Positions 8,029 through 16,245 of a stretch of 49,913 bases of DNA are shown piece after piece. The translations under genes were made by a program, and so were the position numbers. Numbering within the stretch: position 1 is the first letter of the stretch; the number at the start of each line of letters is the position of its first letter. Where the stretch lies: positions 1-49,913 of the forward strand of contig CALKNI010000014.1 of assembly GCA_938091115.1 (NCBI GenBank). The letters run 5' to 3'. Origin of the DNA: an uncultured Pirellulaceae bacterium (GTDB lineage: Bacteria; Planctomycetota; Planctomycetia; Pirellulales; Pirellulaceae). Under the pieces are notes generated by a model, which saw nothing but the letters and a program-made list of their open reading frames with translations, was not told where the DNA came from and made no database searches.

Positions 8029-9510
8029 TTATTTCTTTAGTCCCTTGAGTTTGGCCCGTCCTTTTAATCCAACAAACATTGGTTTTTCTGGACGCTTCTC
8101 GAGAGGATCGAAGAAACGCATGTTCTTACCGACTCGATCATGATCCCCGAGGTCTGCCCGCATGTCTTCAGCCAGAGCAAGGAGTTTTTTGACCACTTCC
8201 GGATGCTCTGAAGCAACGCTGCGGGTCTCGCCCGGATCGGCGGTTAGGTCAACGAGGAAGGGCTCTTTAAATCCGGCCCAATCCTTCGGTGCAATGTGGC
8301 CGTTCTTCCCAAACTGCCCGAGCCATTCCGGTTGGGCTGGGCGTGGAAGGTGTAATTTCCATTTGCCCTGACGCACTGCTTGCAAGGAGTTGATGAAGTA
8401 GTAGGCGAACATGCGATCCTCGGCGGCCTCTGCAAATTTCCCTGCGAAGAGGGACTCGATGTTGACGCCGTCGATCACCCGGTCAGTCGGAACCTCTGCC
8501 CCAGCCAATCCCGCGAAGGTGGGCAAGAGGTCGATCGTCGCAGCGATCTTGTCGCACTCCGTTCCGCCCGGAACGCGTCCTGGTGCCCACAAGATGGTGG
8601 GAACGCGCACACCGCCTTCCCAGGTCGATACCTTTCCGCTGCGAAGGGGGCCCGCCGACCCGCCATGATCGCTGGGGAGTTTTCCGTCCTGCTTGTTCTT
8701 ATTCTTAATCAACCACGGTCCGTTATCACTCGTGAAAAGGAAGTAGGTATTCTCGACCAGCTTGAGCTGCTTCAGCTTGTCGATGATGCGACCACAGTTG
8801 AAATCGATTTCCTCCACGGTGTCTCCATAGAGTCCTCGCGGTGATTTCCCTTTGAACTTCGGCGAGGCACCCAGACGCGTGTGAACCATGCTGAAGGGCA
8901 CGTAGGCAAAGAAGGGTTTCTTCTGGTGCTTCTCGATGAAACTGAGCACCTCATCGGTGTTCCGTTGGGTGAGAAGTCCCATGTCTGCCTTCTCTTCAAT
9001 TCGCTTTTCGTTTCGATACAGATCAACGTAACGATCATTGCTTGAAGGAGTGCCGTAGAAATAGTCAAAGCCCTGGTAATTAGGCATGAGCGTTGGTTCA
9101 AAACCGGCCTGAGAATGCCGCGCCAAATCCCACTTCCCGAAACAGCCTGTCGCGTAGCCCTTTTGCTGCAATACCTCGGCGATGGTGATTTCTTTGGTAT
9201 GAAGAACCGGGTGGACTTCCTTGGTATTCCCGATTTCCGCCACGCGGAGCGGGTGGCAACCGGTCATCAAGGCGGCACGGGAGGGGCCGCAGATATGCTG
9301 GGCATAAAAGTGAGTGAATCGCATCCCTTCACCGGCAATCGCATCGAGTCGAGGCGTGCGAATATTGGGGGAGCCAAAACAACCCAGATCGGCATATCCC
9401 AAGTCGTCGACAAAAATAAGCACGAAATTTGGGGGCCGTTCCGCAGCGTTAATGGGTAATGCTACGGTGATGATTAATAAATTGACAAGGAGCAGGGGGA
9501 GAGTTTTCAT
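8029..9510 (-). CDS. Formylglycine-dependent sulfatase, exported
   Basis: 493 residues from the ATG at 9510, which opens a clear signal peptide (1-23, ending N-A-A-E). An upstream open frame to 9846 is not part of the protein. The metal-binding pair is D35-D36 in F-V-D-D-L-G. The signature C74-G-P-S-R supplies the cysteine converted to formylglycine. D-N-G-P-W and H-G-G-S-A-G follow further on. It should hydrolyse sulfate esters, probably of algal polysaccharides, outside the cytoplasm. The usual G-K-W-H-L-G motif reads G-K-W-D-L-A (K126, D128), so the second conserved basic residue is replaced. The C-terminus is basic. No maturation enzyme is nearby. Arylsulfatase and glycan sulfatase specificity cannot be told apart here. 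Confidence 0.92.
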   Translation of the reverse strand: MKTLPLLLVNLLIITVALPINAAERPPNFVLIFVDDLGYADLGCFGSPNIRTPRLDAIAGEGMRFTHFYAQHICGPSRAALMTGCHPLRVAEIGNTKEVHPVLHTKEITIAEVLQQKGYATGCFGKWDLARHSQAGFEPTLMPNYQGFDYFYGTPSSNDRYVDLYRNEKRIEEKADMGLLTQRNTDEVLSFIEKHQKKPFFAYVPFSMVHTRLGASPKFKGKSPRGLYGDTVEEIDFNCGRIIDKLKQLKLVENTYFLFTSDNGPWLIKNKNKQDGKLPSDHGGSAGPLRSGKVSTWEGGVRVPTILWAPGRVPGGTECDKIAATIDLLPTFAGLAGAEVPTDRVIDGVNIESLFAGKFAEAAEDRMFAYYFINSLQAVRQGKWKLHLPRPAQPEWLGQFGKNGHIAPKDWAGFKEPFLVDLTADPGETRSVASEHPEVVKKLLALAEDMRADLGDHDRVGKNMRFFDPLEKRPEKPMFVGLKGRAKLKGLKK

Positions 9511-10078
9511 GATTTGGATCAGAAAGCGATGTGACCGGAAGCAAGAATCACGTCTCAGAAAAATATCAGGCAGCCGAGCGGTCGTGTTGTTGACACGATA
9601 TAAAATTTTACCGATTCGATTGGAGGGTTGGTAGCTGCCGTCTCGAGGGATTGCCGCGCCATAACTTCGCATTTGCCGAATTGCGAGGCTCCATAAACAA
9701 GTCAACCCCAACCGAATCAAACCCCGAGTCGCGAACGTACGGGCGGTTCCCCCACTTGCGGTTCGACGCTCAAGCCTTCCCGAATCGTATTCAGACACTC
9801 CCGCCGACTCAGTCGGCGGGCCGTGACAGTCCTGGCAGTGCTTCACGATTCCTGGCTAAGTCATCCAGCAATTACGGGTGTGTAGTGGCCGCAGGTTCGA
9901 ATCCAGTCAGCTTGGCTCTCTGTCAGGGGAGAGCATGCGCAGTTTTCGCCGCTTTGTTTACCAGACGCACGATTAGGAGCGGTAGTCAATGTTGTCAGTT
10001 GACAACATTAATTCACTACTAAACCTAACGTCGTCCGTCTTAAGGAGATCAATCGCACGTGAGCGATTGGTTAACTGA
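9511..10078. other. Intergenic with inverted repeats
   Basis: No convincing gene. Inverted repeats stand out. CCCGCCGACT (9800-9809) pairs perfectly with AGTCGGCGGG (9811-9820). GCTCTC/GAGAGC pair around 9915-9934. CAATCGC (10050-10056) pairs with GCGATTG (10063-10069), just past the stop of the glutaredoxin gene but without a T-run. The 22-bp palindrome at 9988-10009 is listed separately. A minus-strand open frame from 9846 joins the sulfatase frame; it contains C-x-x-C-H near its start but is probably chance or relic. Confidence 0.5.
9988..10009. promoter_or_regulatory. 22-bp palindrome, operator-like
   Basis: AATGTTGTCA and TGACAACATT form a perfect 10-bp inverted repeat around a GT spacer. 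The half-site length and two-base spacer are typical of a dimeric helix-turn-helix regulator site. It lies between the convergent-side end of the glutaredoxin gene and the start side of the sulfatase gene, about 480 bases upstream of the latter. No T-run follows, so a terminator is unlikely. The binding protein is unknown. Confidence 0.4.
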
Positions 10079-10393
10079 TCAGGATTCTTCGCCTTGGATC
10101 AACTGTTGCAATTTGCCTGAATCAAACAGCTCCATGACAATGTCACAGCCTCCCATAAATTTTCCATTCACATAGAGTTGTGGCAGCGTGGGCCAATCAG
10201 AAAATTCTTTGATTGCCTGTCGAAGTTCCATATCCTGAAGAACGTCAGCACTTGAAAATTCCACATTGAGATGTTTGAGAACTTCTACAACCTTACTTGA
10301 GAATCCACACATGGGAAATTCAGGGGACCCTTTCATAAAAAGCATGATTTGATTGGTTTCAATGTCTTGCTGAATGCGTTCGACGATCGTCAT
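10079..10393 (-). CDS. grxD: Monothiol CGFS glutaredoxin (Grx4 family)
   Basis: 104 residues, the normal length. The motif M-C-G-F-S is at about 28-32, with the single active cysteine that coordinates a bridging 2Fe-2S cluster together with glutathione. W-P-T-L-P-Q-L-Y and G-G-C-D-I are the glutathione-binding loops of this family. Grx4-type proteins store and deliver iron-sulfur clusters and partner with BolA proteins. A BolA-like gene lies 192 bases upstream on the same strand, and the glutathione synthesis genes lie further upstream. The 10394-10585 spacer shows no gene. Confidence 0.95.
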   Translation of the reverse strand: MTIVERIQQDIETNQIMLFMKGSPEFPMCGFSSKVVEVLKHLNVEFSSADVLQDMELRQAIKEFSDWPTLPQLYVNGKFMGGCDIVMELFDSGKLQQLIQGEES

Positions 10394-10585
10394 CTCAAAT
10401 TCCCAAAAAATGTTGTTTTGAAAAATGTTATATGAAAATTACCCAAAGTTTCTTTAGTAACCATTAGCTACCGAGAATACTTTCGGTTAAAAGCCAACTA
10501 AGCCTGCCAAATCTTACTGAAATTAATTTGGCAAACGAATTGCTTTAAGCACGTGTAATCCTGTCCGGCAGGTTTCGCTTCCGCA

Positions 10586-10822
10586 TCAGGCGTCAGGTGT
10601 ACCGGTCTTTAGTTTAAGCGCATGTAGGTCGCCTTCAAACTTAGCCTTGAGTGGTTTCATGACCTGTCGGTGTTGTTCCACCAAGGACATCCCAACAAAA
10701 GATTGGCAAATCACCTTGGCCTCAAGGTGCGCTCCGTCGCTCTGCGGGTCACTCACAATGACCGTGGCGTCCGGCAAAGCGGTCAAAATTATCCCTTTGA
10801 TCTGTTCCGTTAAATCACTCAT
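10586..10822 (-). CDS. BolA/IbaG-family protein
   Basis: 78 residues, a full-length short BolA. It has the fold's central pattern S-D-G-A-H-L-E-A-K-V-I-C, followed by F-V-G-M-S-L-V-E-Q-H-R-Q-V, with the helix-turn containing the conserved H-R. Its C-terminal part H-A-L-K-L-K-T matches the usual ending. BolA proteins form heterodimers with CGFS glutaredoxins that hold a 2Fe-2S cluster. The grxD-like gene lies just downstream. The start codon overlaps the stop of the upstream CPFC glutaredoxin gene by ATGA, so the two are translationally coupled. Confidence 0.92.
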   Translation of the reverse strand: MSDLTEQIKGIILTALPDATVIVSDPQSDGAHLEAKVICQSFVGMSLVEQHRQVMKPLKAKFEGDLHALKLKTGTPDA

Positions 10823-11055
10823 CCAGTGTGCTCCTCAAGCCAACGGACAATGTCAGCGGATTCGTACAGCGGCTTGCCGTCAATGACAAGGCATGGCACT
10901 TGACCTTTACCGCCAATTTCAATTAGGGCGTCTCTTGCTCCCGGCTCGGACTGAAGATCTCGCATGGGAATTTCCAAATTCAAGCGGTCAAGGCAATCCT
11001 TTACAACCTTGCAGAACGGGCACGAGGGAAAATGATACAAAGTCAATTCGGGCAT
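10819..11055 (-). CDS. Dithiol glutaredoxin / GST N-terminal-like protein
   Basis: 78 residues, a single thioredoxin-fold domain. The redox motif C-P-F-C is at about 12-15, with cis-proline segment G-Q-V-P-C-L near 51-56 and E-S-A-D-I-V near 65-70, the glutathione-binding end shared with GST N-terminal domains. The length equals a small glutaredoxin, so I call it a glutaredoxin rather than a truncated GST. It should use glutathione to reduce disulfides or remove glutathione from proteins. It is coupled to the BolA-like gene by a 4-bp overlap. The 226-base spacer to the ABC permease gene upstream suggests its own promoter. Confidence 0.9.
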   Translation of the reverse strand: MPELTLYHFPSCPFCKVVKDCLDRLNLEIPMRDLQSEPGARDALIEIGGKGQVPCLVIDGKPLYESADIVRWLEEHTG

Positions 11056-11281
11056 CTAGTCGCTTTCTTTTATTTTAAGAGTACGTTCGGACATTATTTT
11101 AGGAATCCTAATAGGGCTCAATGGAGCAGATTTAGATTGTGCTGCAAATCATAAAAAATATCTACCAGCGAGGGGAATTAGAGGACGCTACAACCCCCTT
11201 CTCCGAATAAAACGCGAGTCTTCGGTGAATGGACGTTGAGTTTGGCCGTTAAACCTTGGCTTTTTGTTGTGAGCCCGCTGC

Positions 11282-12112
11282 CTAGGCCCTCAGACCGACG
11301 CCTCGATTGAGCATCCACAGGGTGATTGAAAACAAAATGATGACGAACAGGGAAATCATTCCGAAAGAGAAACTTAAATTTGTGTCGAACGCCGACGCGT
11401 CTAAACGATCTTTCATGATTCCAGCTCGAAATGCACTCACCATGTATACAATTGGGTTAAATCGAGAAATGGTCTCCCATGGCTGCGGCAGCAAGGTGAT
11501 TGAATAAAACACGCCTCCCAAATAGGTCAGCGGAGTTAATACAAATGTTGGAATGATTGCAATGTCGTCAAATTTTCGCGCAAGCATCGCGTTGATGAAT
11601 CCAGCGTTGGCAAACAATATCGCCGTGAGCAGCGCGACCAGAAACGTGATCGAAACGTTGTGGATGGAAAGCGTATTAACGAAAAATAGGCTGACCATCA
11701 AGACAATGGTTCCAATTGTCATTGCCCGAGCGACTCCGCCTAATATGTAGCCAAGCAGAATTGTGGCGTTGTGCATCGGAGAGATTAAAATCTCTTCAAC
11801 ATTGCGTTGAAACTTCGAGGAGAAAAAAGACGAGACAACGTTTTGATATGAGCTGTTGATCACGCTCATCATCACTAAGCCCGGCACAATAAACTCCATG
11901 TAGGTAACACCGCTCATCTCGCCGACCCGCGACCCAATCACTTTGCCAAAGATGATGAAATAAAGCGTGGTCGTAATCACTGGTGGAACAATGGTCTGCG
12001 GCCAGATCCTAATCAACCGCGTGACTTCCTTGATCACGATCGTTTGTAACCCAATTAAATTGGATTGCAATCGAACCTGAAAAGAGTCGTTGTCCACGAT
12101 GTTTGCTGCCAT
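11282..12112 (-). CDS. ABC-2 type transporter permease
   Basis: 276 residues. It has about six hydrophobic helices and the ABC-2 pattern: a cytoplasmic N-terminal segment, then W-P-Q-T-I-V-P-P-V-I before the first helix. The family block containing P-L-T-Y-L-G-G-V-F-Y-S and S-R-F-N-P-I-V-Y-M lies near the end. It resembles the YadH group. It pairs with the ATPase encoded 74 bases upstream, and the two would form an exporter. Because the pair sits between the glutathione synthesis genes and the glutaredoxins, export of a thiol compound is an idea, but the sequence itself does not show the substrate. Confidence 0.92.
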   Translation of the reverse strand: MAANIVDNDSFQVRLQSNLIGLQTIVIKEVTRLIRIWPQTIVPPVITTTLYFIIFGKVIGSRVGEMSGVTYMEFIVPGLVMMSVINSSYQNVVSSFFSSKFQRNVEEILISPMHNATILLGYILGGVARAMTIGTIVLMVSLFFVNTLSIHNVSITFLVALLTAILFANAGFINAMLARKFDDIAIIPTFVLTPLTYLGGVFYSITLLPQPWETISRFNPIVYMVSAFRAGIMKDRLDASAFDTNLSFSFGMISLFVIILFSITLWMLNRGVGLRA

Positions 12113-12186
12113 GATTCAATCAATTTAGAAAAAAGTTAAAGTGGTTTGGGTTGCCAGATTGGATTTATGCTGGAGGGCATCCAGTC

Positions 12187-13146
12187 TTACGTACTCTTGG
12201 ATTGAATATCGTTCGATTCGACCAATTCGACGAACAACTCTTCCAGGCGGTTTGCCTTGTTGCGCATCGACATGACGTTAATGCCTTGTTGGGATAGTTG
12301 CTCGAAAACTACATTGAGTGAATGCTCACGCGTTACATCCACTTCCAGCGTCGATTTATCGGTAAGTCGGTGCACGTAACCATCGAGGATCAGCTCCTCA
12401 TTCAAGGGTGACTCAAGGTCAAAGACAAACGTCTCAAGGTTAAGTTTCCCAAGTAATGTTTTTTTGTCGGTGTCCTCAACGATCTGCCCTTGATCGATGA
12501 TCGCGATCCGGCGACACAGCATTTCCGCTTCCTCCAGATAGTGAGTCGTTAGAATTACCGTTGTTCCTTCTGCATTGATCTCTTCCAGGAAAGCCCAGGT
12601 CGCCCGTCTAAGATCGATGTCGACCCCCGCGGTCGGCTCATCCAAAATAAGCAGTCGGGGTTCGTGAACAAGCGCTCGAGCAATCATTAAACGGCGTTTC
12701 ATTCCGCCAGAGAGCATTCGGGCAATCGTCGTACGCTTTTCCCAAAGGTGCATTTTTCGAAGATAGGTTTCAGCTCGCTGTCTGGCCAACGAGCGAGGAA
12801 TGCCATAATAGCCCGCCTGCTGCATCACGATTTGTTCGGCGGTCTCAAATTGATTGAAGTTAAACTCTTGCGGTACTAGACCGATGTGACGCTTGACGGC
12901 TGCTGGGTCTTGGTCGAGATCGACTCCAAAACACCGGATGGCTCCAGCACTTTTTTTAACCAGTGATGTCACAATTCCAATGGTCGTTGATTTGCCCGCA
13001 CCGTTGGGACCAAGCAAACCAAAAAACTCACCCTCTTTGACTTCAAGGTCGATTCCGCGCAGTGCAACCGTCCCATCACGATAGGTTTTGCGGAGGTTTT
13101 TGATTGCGAGAGCTTGGGTCGGCGAGTTCATTGTGTCAGATATCAT
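12187..13146 (-). CDS. ABC transporter ATP-binding protein
   Basis: 319 residues. Walker A is G-P-N-G-A-G-K-S-T (46-54), the signature is L-S-G-G-M (145-149), Walker B is L-L-I-L-D-E-P (165-171), and the switch histidine is in T-T-H-Y-L-E-E-A (about 202). After the ATPase core a C-terminal extension of about 80 residues follows, as in the YadG/CcmA-like drug or polymer exporters. The ATG at 13146 follows a GCGGA stretch; an internal ATG at 13131 is an alternative. It lies 29 bases behind gshB on the same strand and is probably cotranscribed with it. Confidence 0.94.
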   Translation of the reverse strand: MISDTMNSPTQALAIKNLRKTYRDGTVALRGIDLEVKEGEFFGLLGPNGAGKSTTIGIVTSLVKKSAGAIRCFGVDLDQDPAAVKRHIGLVPQEFNFNQFETAEQIVMQQAGYYGIPRSLARQRAETYLRKMHLWEKRTTIARMLSGGMKRRLMIARALVHEPRLLILDEPTAGVDIDLRRATWAFLEEINAEGTTVILTTHYLEEAEMLCRRIAIIDQGQIVEDTDKKTLLGKLNLETFVFDLESPLNEELILDGYVHRLTDKSTLEVDVTREHSLNVVFEQLSQQGINVMSMRNKANRLEELFVELVESNDIQSKST

Positions 13147-13175
13147 GTCCGCGTAAGACTTTTTTGTTGGTTTTG

Positions 13176-14135
13176 TTAATTTGCTTGAAATCGAGACAAA
13201 ATGGCATCAAACAAATGTCCGGCAATAGGTAGTCCGGTTTCGCGTTGAAGTTCCCGAATGCCAGTGGGGCTGGTGACATTTAATTCGGTCATGTAGTCGC
13301 CAATGATATCGATTCCTGCGAACAGTAAGCCCTTTTCCCGAAGCCGTGGCCCGATTTGGTCGCAGATTGCCTGTTCTCGATCGGTCAGCGGGTGGACTTC
13401 GACGCGTGCACCGGCGTCCATGTTGCCGCGGTGATCACCCTCTGCTGGGATACGTGCCAAAGCAAAAGGAATAGGTTGTCCGTCTATCAACAAGATTCGT
13501 CGATCGCCCGATTTTGAAATCTCAGGAATGTACTGCTGAAGCATCGTGTAGCGTTTGCCGTAGTCAGAAACCGTTTCAAAGATAACGTTATGATTTCCAT
13601 CTTCAATGCTTGTCGCAAACACCGAACGGCCCCCCATCATATCCAATGGCTTCACAACCACTTTTTTGTGTCGCGAAATGAACTCGCGCATCTGTTCAAG
13701 CGAGCGGGCGATCAGTGTCGCGGGCACGCATTCTGGAAACCATGCTAGGAAGGCTTTTTCATTGGCATCTCTCAGCCCTTGTGGCTGATTTACAACCACT
13801 GTGCCTTGCCTTTGTGCTTGTTCGAGCACGTAGGTTGAGAAAACATATTGAATATCGAAGGGTGGGTCCTTGCGCATCAAAATGACATCCAAATCCCCCA
13901 GATTTAATTCGACTGTCTCTCCCAGATCAAACCAGTGATCGGATTCGTCAAACACGTTTACTTTTGTCAGCCGCCCACGGGACACGTCTTTTTCAAGCCA
14001 GATATCGTCGAGGTCACAGCAGAATACTTCGAAACCGCGTGCTTGGGCTTCCAGCATCATGGCCAAGGTGCTGTCCTTGTGCGGCATGATGTTCTGAATT
14101 GGATCCATGATGACTGCCAGTTTCTTGACGTTCAT
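13176..14135 (-). CDS. gshB: Glutathione synthase
   Basis: 319 residues, the normal length of the bacterial ATP-grasp enzyme. It has an N-terminal V-I-M-D-P-I-Q start and R-K-D-P-P-F-D near 89-95. Next come N-x-P-Q-G-L-R-D-A-N-E-K, the ATP-grasp lysines in V-V-V-K-P-L-D-M-M-G-G, G-D-R-R-I-L-L-I-D-G, and the metal/ATP end G-I-D-I-I-G-D-Y-x-T-E-L-N-V-T-S-P-T-G. It joins gamma-glutamylcysteine to glycine using ATP in the cytosol. Its start overlaps the stop of gshA by 4 bp (ATGA), showing one operon and coupled synthesis of the two pathway enzymes. Confidence 0.97.
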   Translation of the reverse strand: MNVKKLAVIMDPIQNIMPHKDSTLAMMLEAQARGFEVFCCDLDDIWLEKDVSRGRLTKVNVFDESDHWFDLGETVELNLGDLDVILMRKDPPFDIQYVFSTYVLEQAQRQGTVVVNQPQGLRDANEKAFLAWFPECVPATLIARSLEQMREFISRHKKVVVKPLDMMGGRSVFATSIEDGNHNVIFETVSDYGKRYTMLQQYIPEISKSGDRRILLIDGQPIPFALARIPAEGDHRGNMDAGARVEVHPLTDREQAICDQIGPRLREKGLLFAGIDIIGDYMTELNVTSPTGIRELQRETGLPIAGHLFDAILSRFQAN

Positions 14136-15508
14136 GAAAATGTTTCCTTACACATGGCAGGCAATGCAATGTCCATGTTTTTTTGCCAATGGGTTGAAAA
14201 ATTGTGAATCAGTTGGTCGGCAAAAGTTCGCCCAGATTCGGCCACCTGTTGCAAAGGCTGGAGATACTGACTTTCAGTGGACCCTGCTGCATCGCAAATG
14301 CCTCGTCGCTCCAAACCGTCTCGAGATAATTCAAGCATCCAAAGCGCGAGGTCTTGCAGCGTGCTTTTTCGAAATGGTGCTGCAAATCCAATTCGGGACA
14401 CATTTGACTCCAACTCGAGTCGTTCGTCCAGCGTCCAATCCTGGACACGATCCCAAGCCGCAGCAAGGGACTGCGAGTCGTATAGCAAGCCTGCCCATAG
14501 GGCTACCAACGCGGGTAATCGGTTGACGGCGTCGCCTGAATCGGCACCACGAAATTCAAGAAACTGTTTCAATCGAACTTGGGGAAATACGGTGGAAAGA
14601 TGACTTGCCCAATCGCTAATCATCGGGAGTTGCCCAGGCAAAACAGACAACCGCCCTTTCATAAAATCACGAAATGACAGACCGCTGGCATCAATGAACT
14701 GCCTGTTACGAATTACAAAATACATTGGCGCGTCCAGAGCCCAGTCGACGTACCGTTCAAATCCCATGCCATTCTGAAACACAAAAGGTAAAGAACCACA
14801 CCGATCGGGATCCGTGTCGCCCCAAACGGCGGACCGATGGCTCAAGCATTCACCAACTCGCCCGTCCTTGAAAGGAGAATTGGCAAACAATGCCACTACG
14901 ATTGGCTGTAATGCCAATGCTACGCGGAATTTCTTCACCATGTCTGCTTCATTCGAAAAATCGGCGGTTACTTGAGTTGCACAGGTCCGCTGCATCATGT
15001 CCAGTCCCAAGTCTCCGCGACTGGGCATATAGGCCTTCATTACCCGATACCTTTCCTTAGGCATCCAGGGGAGTTCATCGCGGGAATGTTTCGGTTGATG
15101 GCCAATGGCTAGAAAACTTAGACCGAGTTCACCGGCCAGTGAATTAAGCTCTTCACAGAACGCCTGAATTTCTGCTCTCGTTTGGTGCGCGTTTTCTAAT
15201 GCTGAACCAACAAACTCGAACTGGCCTCCAGGTTCCAATGTGATCCCGCACGTACCTCTTGACAAAGCGATCAGTTTCCCATTTTCCTCGATAGGCTGCC
15301 AACCTAAACCAGCCATGGCTTCTAATAGCGTCCTGATGCTTGGATCTGGACCATCGTAAAAAGTGGGTTGGTAAGCAGGACTGCTATACAGAAACCATTC
15401 TTGCTCGGCCCCTAACCTGAAATCTTCCGGAGTTTTGCATCCTGAAACAAGATATTCAATCAGTTGAGCTTTTTGTTCAATAACGCTGCTATCGGGGTTT
15501 AAGTCCAT
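14132..15508 (-). CDS. gshA: Glutamate-cysteine ligase (plant/alphaproteobacterial type)
   Basis: 458 residues. It belongs to the GCS2-type group used by plants and alphaproteobacteria, not the enterobacterial GshA type. Visible motifs are G-A-E-Q-E-W near 33-38, L-E-P-G-G-Q-F-E near 91-98, Y-M-P-S-R-G-D-L-G near 164-172 (family sequence M-P-x-x-G), R-T-C-A-T-Q-V, N-S-P-F-K-D-G, and L-E-F-R-G-A-D. It catalyses the first, committed step of glutathione synthesis. It is the first gene of the minus-strand thiol block and overlaps gshB by 4 bp. EgtA-like enzymes share this fold, but the direct overlap with gshB makes glutathione the likely product. Confidence 0.94.
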   Translation of the reverse strand: MDLNPDSSVIEQKAQLIEYLVSGCKTPEDFRLGAEQEWFLYSSPAYQPTFYDGPDPSIRTLLEAMAGLGWQPIEENGKLIALSRGTCGITLEPGGQFEFVGSALENAHQTRAEIQAFCEELNSLAGELGLSFLAIGHQPKHSRDELPWMPKERYRVMKAYMPSRGDLGLDMMQRTCATQVTADFSNEADMVKKFRVALALQPIVVALFANSPFKDGRVGECLSHRSAVWGDTDPDRCGSLPFVFQNGMGFERYVDWALDAPMYFVIRNRQFIDASGLSFRDFMKGRLSVLPGQLPMISDWASHLSTVFPQVRLKQFLEFRGADSGDAVNRLPALVALWAGLLYDSQSLAAAWDRVQDWTLDERLELESNVSRIGFAAPFRKSTLQDLALWMLELSRDGLERRGICDAAGSTESQYLQPLQQVAESGRTFADQLIHNFSTHWQKNMDIALPAMCKETFS

Positions 15509-16021
15509 CTTTTTAGACTCAGCCTAATCAGTCTCGGGGATTTGGTGCAATTCGTAGCCTCTTTCCACGCGACTCATTTTCATTAGGAAATCAGCCTCAG
15601 AGAACGAAGCAGGATTGTACCTTTAGACGTTTATCTTCAGAAGTGTACCTTCAGAAGTAAATATTCTTGAAAAACTACGGCGATTGCGTCGTGATAAAAT
15701 TAATACCTAACTTTCCAGTGGTCTTGAGATCACCGTAGAGCTCACGGACAGGGAGGATTCGAGCCGCCGCTCAATGTTTCTAATGAGCAGATAAACATTG
15801 CTTGCAAGAAATTTGAATCGGCGATTAGAAATTGTACACCAATTGGCTCTTCAATTTTATTCTGGTTGAGCTCTCGGTGGTTTTAGAATTTGCATCGTAT
15901 CCTAGTTTTGTGAAAGCCTCTTGGGTATCGTTTGGGAAAATTCATGGGGCACACTGAATTGTGCAGGGAGACTTTCAAGGGTGCCAAGTGCGAATTCACT
16001 TTGTGGTGGATTAACTTAGAA
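15509..16021. other. Intergenic, no gene seen
   Basis: About 510 bases upstream of gshA and downstream of the glycine-rich gene. A short direct repeat (TTCAGAAGT) occurs twice near 15636-15660. No protein or RNA gene is recognisable. The promoter of the glutathione operon is expected here but no clear box is seen. Confidence 0.5.
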
Positions 16022-16245
16022 CTAGCCTCCAGCTCCGCCACGCCCACCTGCGCCACCGCCCTGCCCTCCGGCTCCTCCGCGGCCTCCGGGACCACCTCGC
16101 TGACCTGCAGCTCCACCGCGGCCTCCCAAACCACCGCCCTGGCCTCCAGCTCCGCCGCGCCCTCCAAGACCGCCGGCCTGACCTCCAGCTCCTCCGCGGC
16201 CTCCCAAACCACCGCCCTGGCCTCCAGCTCCGCCTTGACCGCCAC
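16022..16245. repeat. In-frame tandem repeats in glycine-rich gene
   Basis: Units of roughly 33-36 bases, variants of a glycine codon block, repeat about six times. Two copies around 16125-16165 and 16195-16235 are nearly identical. The unit length stays a multiple of three, so copy-number change would preserve the reading frame. Confidence 0.7.

Noticed and set aside
9511..9846. N-terminal extension of the sulfatase frame with a C-x-x-C-H motif
   Set aside because: The ATG at 9510 begins a proper signal peptide; the extension would bury it and shows no conserved domain.
9891..9908. tRNA T-arm-like sequence (GGTTCGAATCC)
   Set aside because: The T-stem has a mismatch, no matching acceptor or anticodon arm lies upstream, and no CCA-type end follows. 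It is not a tRNA and at most a chance or relic match.
15883..16245. Long frame opposite the glycine-rich gene
   Set aside because: It is a shadow of the GC-rich repeats; the opposite strand has a signal peptide and an EF-hand.
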